Shown piece after piece: positions 59,744 to 64,000 of a DNA stretch of 64,000 bases; the stretch's first letter is position 1, and every line of letters starts with the position of its first letter. The notes under the pieces were generated by a model. The model was not told the origin of the DNA. It worked only from the letters and a program-made list of their open reading frames with translations, and searched no databases. The position numbers and the translations under genes are program-made. Source of the stretch: Ascaris suum (lineage: Eukaryota; Nematoda; Chromadorea; Rhabditida; Ascarididae); NCBI GenBank assembly GCA_013433145.1, contig CM024171.1, positions 8,990,065 to 9,054,064 on the forward strand, read 5' to 3'.

Positions 59744-60382
59744 CAGCATCACGGACAGAACGCAGCCAAGACAGTCAAAGTCGAGTTCTCATTCAAGCTC
59801 TCTCAGACCCAAGCAACGCCGAACTGCCGGTTTTTCGCCCGCATTCGGTGCTGTAGCAAACCGCGTTTCCTTGGGGCAGCTGAAGAACTCCGACAGCCTG
59901 GGAGATCCATCCTCCAGCAGCAGCTATTCACTTCGAGAGATTAAACTTGGCAATGGCAAAGTCACGCACTCCGATAAGAATGACAGCTCAGTGGAGTCGG
60001 ATTGTATGTTGCGACGCGCTTCCAGCTATAGCTCGACACCCAGTTCTAGCTCACCCACAACCGGAATCAGATTGCATGTCAAAGAAACCGCCGAGACGGT
60101 GAAAATAACAGCTCAGTGATTCCCGGTCGTATATACTGTTCCAGCTTGAGTTCCAATCCACCGGCTTCTGGGTTCGCCACAACCGAATTAGAATCGATCT
60201 TGAAGCATAAACATGAGAGAACGTTTAGCTCAGATTTAGAGCAGGCCACGAACATTCCAGTGGATGCAGAAACCGAAAGTGAGGCTCTGGGCAGTGGTGA
60301 TAGTTCGGAAAAGAATGGTGGCTCAAAGAAGGCGACGTTGTGCTTGAAGAAGAACAGTAATTGTGCGTTATCAACAAACGCG
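59744..60382 (+). CDS. Ser-rich basic protein, exon 4 (contains a frame change)
   Basis: Acceptor aattgcgaactttcag, phase 2 in. The first frame is Ser/Arg-rich (SITDRTQPRQSKSSSHSSSL ... GFSPAFGAVANRVSLGQLKN) and stops at 60,118. A second frame takes over upstream of that stop and runs through ERTFSSDLEQATNIPVDAET to KKNSNCALSTNA at the strong donor gtaaga (phase 0). The shift can be resolved by a 59-nt intron, gtggag...gttctag (about 59,990-60,048), though its interior is also Ser-rich and coding-like. A frameshift, real or from assembly, is the alternative. Confidence 0.62.
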
Positions 60383-60886
60383 GTAAGAAGCAGCACGCTC
60401 TTGGAATCTTTGCAGTATTTTAGTGCTTATAAAATGAATTGGCTGACATTTCAAGCAAATTCATGAATCGCGACATTCCACCTGGCTCGCTTTTCAGTCA
60501 ACCAGCACTAACGAATGACTATCGGGTATTTATCCTTTATTTTGGGAAAGACAACAAAATTCAGGTAGCAGGTAACTTCATCGGCATACATCGCTTAGCA
60601 ATTATTTTAATGGAATAATGTAACGCAAAGAAGCGTTTTGCTGATAAAAGTTTCAAAAAGTGAAAGGTGGTTGGGGCAGAGGGGGGGGGGGGAGGGAGGA
60701 GGTACGGAGTAGAGCAAGGGACATCAGCTCTGACTTACTCCTACCTCTGTTAACGGAAAGCAATTGGCTTTTGAAGAGAAGTTACCAGTCTTAAGCCCCT
60801 CTATGATTTGTTCGTCATCTCTCATCATGAGAGAAATATCTTAGGACTCACAACACACCAAAATTGCACTAACGAATCAGTTGCAG

Positions 60887-61050
60887 AAGCACGTTGATTT
60901 CGCAAAGCAACACTATCTTGCAATCGAAATCGAGCACAGTGAAGAGGAGTTGTTGAATAAGAATAGCTTTGACTGTCACTTTCAAAGTGTCTCGGGGAAA
61001 AATAGTCAGACCGAGATGAGATTGATTCACAACATCAATCTCCCAAACAG
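60887..61050 (+). CDS. Ser-rich basic protein, exon 5
   Basis: Acceptor acgaatcagttgcag and donor gtgtgt bound 164 nt, phase 0 to 2, reading KHVDFAKQHYLAIEIEHSEE, ELLNKNSFDCHFQSVSGKNS and QTEMRLIHNINLPN. Strong coding content and phase fit. Confidence 0.68.
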
Positions 61051-61180
61051 GTGTGTTTCTATATTTCGTTTAAGTGTAAAAAACACAGCATAGAGAGGTC
61101 TTTGTCACTTAAAAGCCAGCTCATATCATCTCAACTTCTTTGTTGAAGACATTCATTACTATCACTTTCTGTCACTGAAG

Positions 61181-61229
61181 ACAGGAGGAACATGAGAATT
61201 TCTGCTTCTATTGTGAACATCGTTTATAC
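61181..61229 (+). CDS. Ser-rich basic protein, exon 6
   Basis: A 49-nt exon (acceptor tttctgtcactgaag, donor gtgaac), phase 2 to 0, reading QEEHENFCFYCEHRLY. The C-x2-C-x-H arrangement could be half of a small zinc site. Confidence 0.5.
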
Positions 61230-61783
61230 GTGAACAAGGAAGCACATATATAAAAGCACACCACTCTTAATATGAATTAATAAAAATATATCAAAAAGCC
61301 TTTCATGGGATACATACTATATAATAATGACGTCGTATTTGAATCACTATATACTACGGCACGTGGTATCTGAATGAGGATTGTCAGTTTCATAAGCGGC
61401 TGCCTTGCGATGATCGCAGGCGAAATATTCGTGGGATAGAATCTTACTAGTATCCTAGTTTCAAGAACCCTGGACGTTGAGCAAGCTAGTTCCGTCTTAG
61501 TGCGCATCATGGATGCCCCATTATTCAATATCTGCTGAAATTACCCTGTTCTTAGGGCAACTAAAACTTTTCTTGCTCTCGTTGGTTCTCCGATTCTTGG
61601 CGGCATGATCTCACTGTTCAGGGCCCTTAAAGGGTTTCGGGCCTTACTTTGGGGGTATCACGCCTCTTCGACTGCGAGTTTAACTTTATTCTCGATCGAG
61701 CCCTTACATATACATAGCATTATTGTATTTGCCTCATACTTTCATCGTTGTTTCCTGGACCAACATCAGATTGTTGGCATCAG

Positions 61784-61826
61784 GTCGACTTTCAAAGGAG
61801 GGAATGGCAATTGGAAGGGGATAACG
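61784..61826 (+). CDS. Ser-rich basic protein, exon 7
   Basis: Acceptor agattgttggcatcag and donor gtaccg bound 43 nt, phase 0 to 1, reading VDFQRREWQLEGDN. It is followed by a 55-nt intron (61827-61881), much shorter than the other introns. Confidence 0.55.
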
Positions 61827-61881
61827 GTACCGACAGCACAGAGCCACATGACTTAAGAAATGCTTTGTTGAAAAATGAGAG

Positions 61882-62012
61882 CTCCTGTTTCATCGAATAA
61901 AAATGATGGAATGTGTACGAGTAGTTTTGCACCCGCATCCACAACAGAAGCTACCGAGAAGTTGACGGATGAAAGTGATATTTCATTTAAAGATCCCTTC
62001 CGAACAGACTAG
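61882..62012 (+). CDS. Ser-rich basic protein, exon 8 (terminal)
   Basis: After the 55-nt intron the frame reads PVSSNKNDGMCTSSFAPAST, TEATEKLTDESDISFKDPFR, TD and TAG. Phase 1 joins exon 7 through an Ala codon. The acidic Ser/Thr-rich end is protein-like. Confidence 0.58.
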
Positions 62013-62205
62013 CCATTCAGTTGTTAGCACAGCCTCTCTTGACCGTGAAATAAGAATGCGACGATCTTGTCCACTAGATACAGAAGCCCTCATGTGCACG
62101 CAAATGCTCCTGTAGAAAAAATACGCAGGTACACTTGTCGAATATGGTTCGCAGTATGTTTTTGTTATCAATTTCGTTGTACTTTAGAAGCCAGCGAAAA
62201 AATAC

Positions 62206-62475
62206 TCGTGAAGTAAGCCCGATTGCGATTTCAAGAGGTGGAGTGACAGTAAAATCGACATGCACAGAAAATTCTCTCCCATCGAGCTGGATTCGGGAGC
62301 CAGTGATCCAAAGAAGCACAGCAGGAGATGAGATTGACGAGACTAGGTACTTATGGCCAATAACAAGTGGTGGATCATCAAGCTTCGTCCAGAATCTCTG
62401 GATACCCCAAAACACGTCGTTGTTATCGAATTCTTTGGGTCCCTCGAGCGATGCACCACCGAAGTGAGTGATAAT
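62206..62475 (-). CDS. Well-bounded 90-codon internal exon, unknown family
   Basis: On the minus strand acceptor aattgcatatgttgcag and donor gtattt bound exactly 270 nt, phase 0 to 0 with no stop. It reads IITHFGGASLEGPKEFDNND, VFWGIQRFWTKLDDPPLVIG, HKYLVSSISSPAVLLWITGS, RIQLDGREFSVHVDFTVTPP, LEIAIGLTSR. Alternating hydrophobic residues and Gly/Pro turns suggest a beta-rich globular fold. It faces the Ser-rich gene tail to tail. Partner exons should lie at both sides on this strand but were not identified. The plus-strand frame over it is judged a shadow. Confidence 0.6.
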
Positions 62476-62797
62476 CTGCAACATATGCAATTTCACCCTA
62501 TCTTTATGTAAATCGCTTGCGATATTATTTAAACGAATTGTTCAGCTCATACGACGTACACTGAAATAAGATCACTTATAGCAGTGTTTCTGCGTGCAGC
62601 GGAGGCTTGTCTGTTACTGAGGAGCGAAATCCCTACCCCTCCCTATCCCATTTCCATAGTTGGAGAGTAAATGGTAGTGCGATTGAGTGCGACTAAGTAC
62701 TACTCAGTACCGTCACTGAAAATAATTCACGCCAAATATCAACATTTTGATATATGCGCAATTGAACTAGCAATAATAACTTCAAAGGTATATAAAA

Positions 62798-62953
62798 ATG
62801 GTGCTCGAAGCAGCACACAGCTGGATATTCGTGGTAGCATTGACGCACATAATTCCTTTGTGTTTCAGAATCGAATATGCGAACTCGTTGCAAGAATCGG
62901 ACTTCGAAATGCCACAGCTATCAATGATCGATAGAATCATTGCTGGAGAGTGC
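62798..62953 (+). CDS. Candidate secreted-protein first exon
   Basis: ATG opens MVLEAAHSWIFVVALTHIIP then LCFRIEYANSLQESDFEMPQ and LSMIDRIIAGEC at gtattt (phase 0). The start is a plausible signal peptide. However, tttgtgtttcag inside it is itself a good acceptor, so the exon may be only 62869-62953. A TATA-like tatataaaa abuts the ATG, too close for a normal promoter. Confidence 0.35.
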
Positions 62954-63266
62954 GTATTTTTTGTTCGATCGCCGATTTCTTTGCATAAAAAACACTTCTC
63001 GGAAAGGAAAATATGCTTGGAGTATAAGGCAATAGACTGGCTACGAGTAGATGCGCAATCATTATTCGCATTTTCATAGGATCCGACGTTGTATCGATTT
63101 CCTGAGAATATGTGATCGTCTTACGTTTAGAAACGGTTGCTTGGTGAATTCCTTAGTCATGTTATTGAGCTAGACTTCACAAGTGCGCCTATAGTAATAA
63201 TCCACTGGTTTTCCTTATGCTAAATGGTTTTATAATATATTTATGTACGCACACTGATTAGAATAA

Positions 63267-63548
63267 GTGGATGAGAATTCCGGGAGAGCTGGCACAATAC
63301 GCGCTTCTGCCTGCGAGCATCCAGCCAGCCAACTTCGTATGCAGCCAGCCAATGACATGAATGCGAAACAGTATCTTCATATTTGGGGTGGCCCAAGAGC
63401 TAGCAAGAACATTCGACAAAGGATTCGTTCTTTCTGCAGTCAGAAAAGTGGAAAACGAGAAGCAACTCGGCTACAGTACATGCATGCATTTTTCTATGCA
63501 CGAATGTGTGTAATTTCTTTCAAATTTATGGGACAGCTTAAATTATGA
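63267..63548 (+). CDS. Unrecognised frame near right edge
   Basis: An open frame without a clear ATG reads DENSGRAGTIRASACEHPAS, then KQYLHIWGGPRASKNIRQRI and RSFCSQKSGKREATRLQYMH. A second frame starts MRIPGELAQYALLPASIQPA in the same bases. Splice borders are not evident. Confidence 0.25.
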   Translation: MDENSGRAGTIRASACEHPASQLRMQPANDMNAKQYLHIWGGPRASKNIRQRIRSFCSQKSGKREATRLQYMHAFFYARMCVISFKFMGQLKL

Positions 63549-64000
63549 TGCAAGAGACCTATGGTAAGAAACGTATGTTGTATGTATCCACCAAATTTCA
63601 CCACTATATACCCACCATAATTTCGTGGTTCTGTCTTTAGTGTTCTCGATTTCAACTACTGGGCATACATGCACTTGCACACGATGCTACTATAACGCGT
63701 TTCTGCAGATCTACATTGATCTAAGTTGAAGAGGGATTAAAAGTCCAAAAATTCTCAGAAATGTTGTCAGAGCAGTAGGATGCGTAATTTTAACCGCATT
63801 TAATTGAGCATTCAATCGAAATCCAAAATGCTGGCGATTCCTTTTGTTAGAGGTTCAAACGGTGAAAACAAAACGTCTTTGCGATTTTTCAAATCGACAG
63901 CCTTTATTAGCGTTCATAATTTCTGACACATTCTTTTTGAGGACACTTTAAACAAAACATTGAAGTGCATGCATTTCAGTGGCGTGGCACGCTTTGGAGA
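63549..64000. other. Right edge, no supported feature
   Basis: A+T-rich sequence with no frame or repeat I can defend. Confidence 0.5.

Noticed and set aside
62135..62467. Plus-strand 110-codon frame over the orphan minus-strand exon
   Set aside because: The minus-strand frame has exact splice borders and a globular-looking sequence; the plus frame is Ser/Pro-biased as expected for its complement.

Overview
The window is eukaryotic nuclear DNA, A+T-rich, with spliced genes made of small exons (24 to about 640 nt). Introns run from about 55 nt to more than 3 kb, with ordinary GT...AG borders. Exons of an animal-type SKP1, a multi-exon Tudor-domain protein, an EGF-like secreted protein, a CR1/L2-like LINE, a Penelope-like element and long (TA)n arrays point to a metazoan. 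A nematode, perhaps an enoplean such as a whipworm-like species, is my best guess, but that is inference. There are no bacterial operons, CRISPR arrays or intact rRNA/tRNA genes.

Layout. 1-2.2 kb: the 5' three exons of SKP1 on the minus strand, running off the left edge. 4.0-7.9 kb: a decayed LINE on the minus strand, with its 3' end next to a (TA)n array. 8.2-15.2 kb: a broken asparagine-rich reading frame, several small candidate exons, a short retroposon-like stretch, and three minus-strand exons resembling the N-terminal domain of CCDC22. 15.4-31 kb: gene-poor, with scattered weak candidates and small repeats. 31.3-39.7 kb: a signal-peptide/EGF exon whose ATG lies directly at a splice acceptor, an RT fragment, a transmembrane exon, then a run of acidic or Ser/Thr-rich exons sharing phase 1. 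45.0-56.1 kb: the best gene of the window, a Tudor-domain gene of about 13 exons on the plus strand ending in a hydrophobic segment and a basic tail, with a Penelope-like remnant in one intron. 57.4-62.0 kb: an eight-exon plus-strand gene for a Ser-rich, basic, unrecognised protein, with a 37-bp minisatellite in one intron. 62.2-62.5 kb: a well-bounded 90-codon minus-strand exon of unknown family.

Exon coordinates were set by hand from splice motifs and phase continuity. SKP1 is firm. The Tudor core (exons 2 to 8) is strong. The Ser-rich gene is good but needs transcript support. The phase-1 chain at 31-40 kb and the single candidate exons are hypotheses. Candidate exons in 8-31 kb that are not tied to a family could be chance reading frames or decayed transposon sequence.
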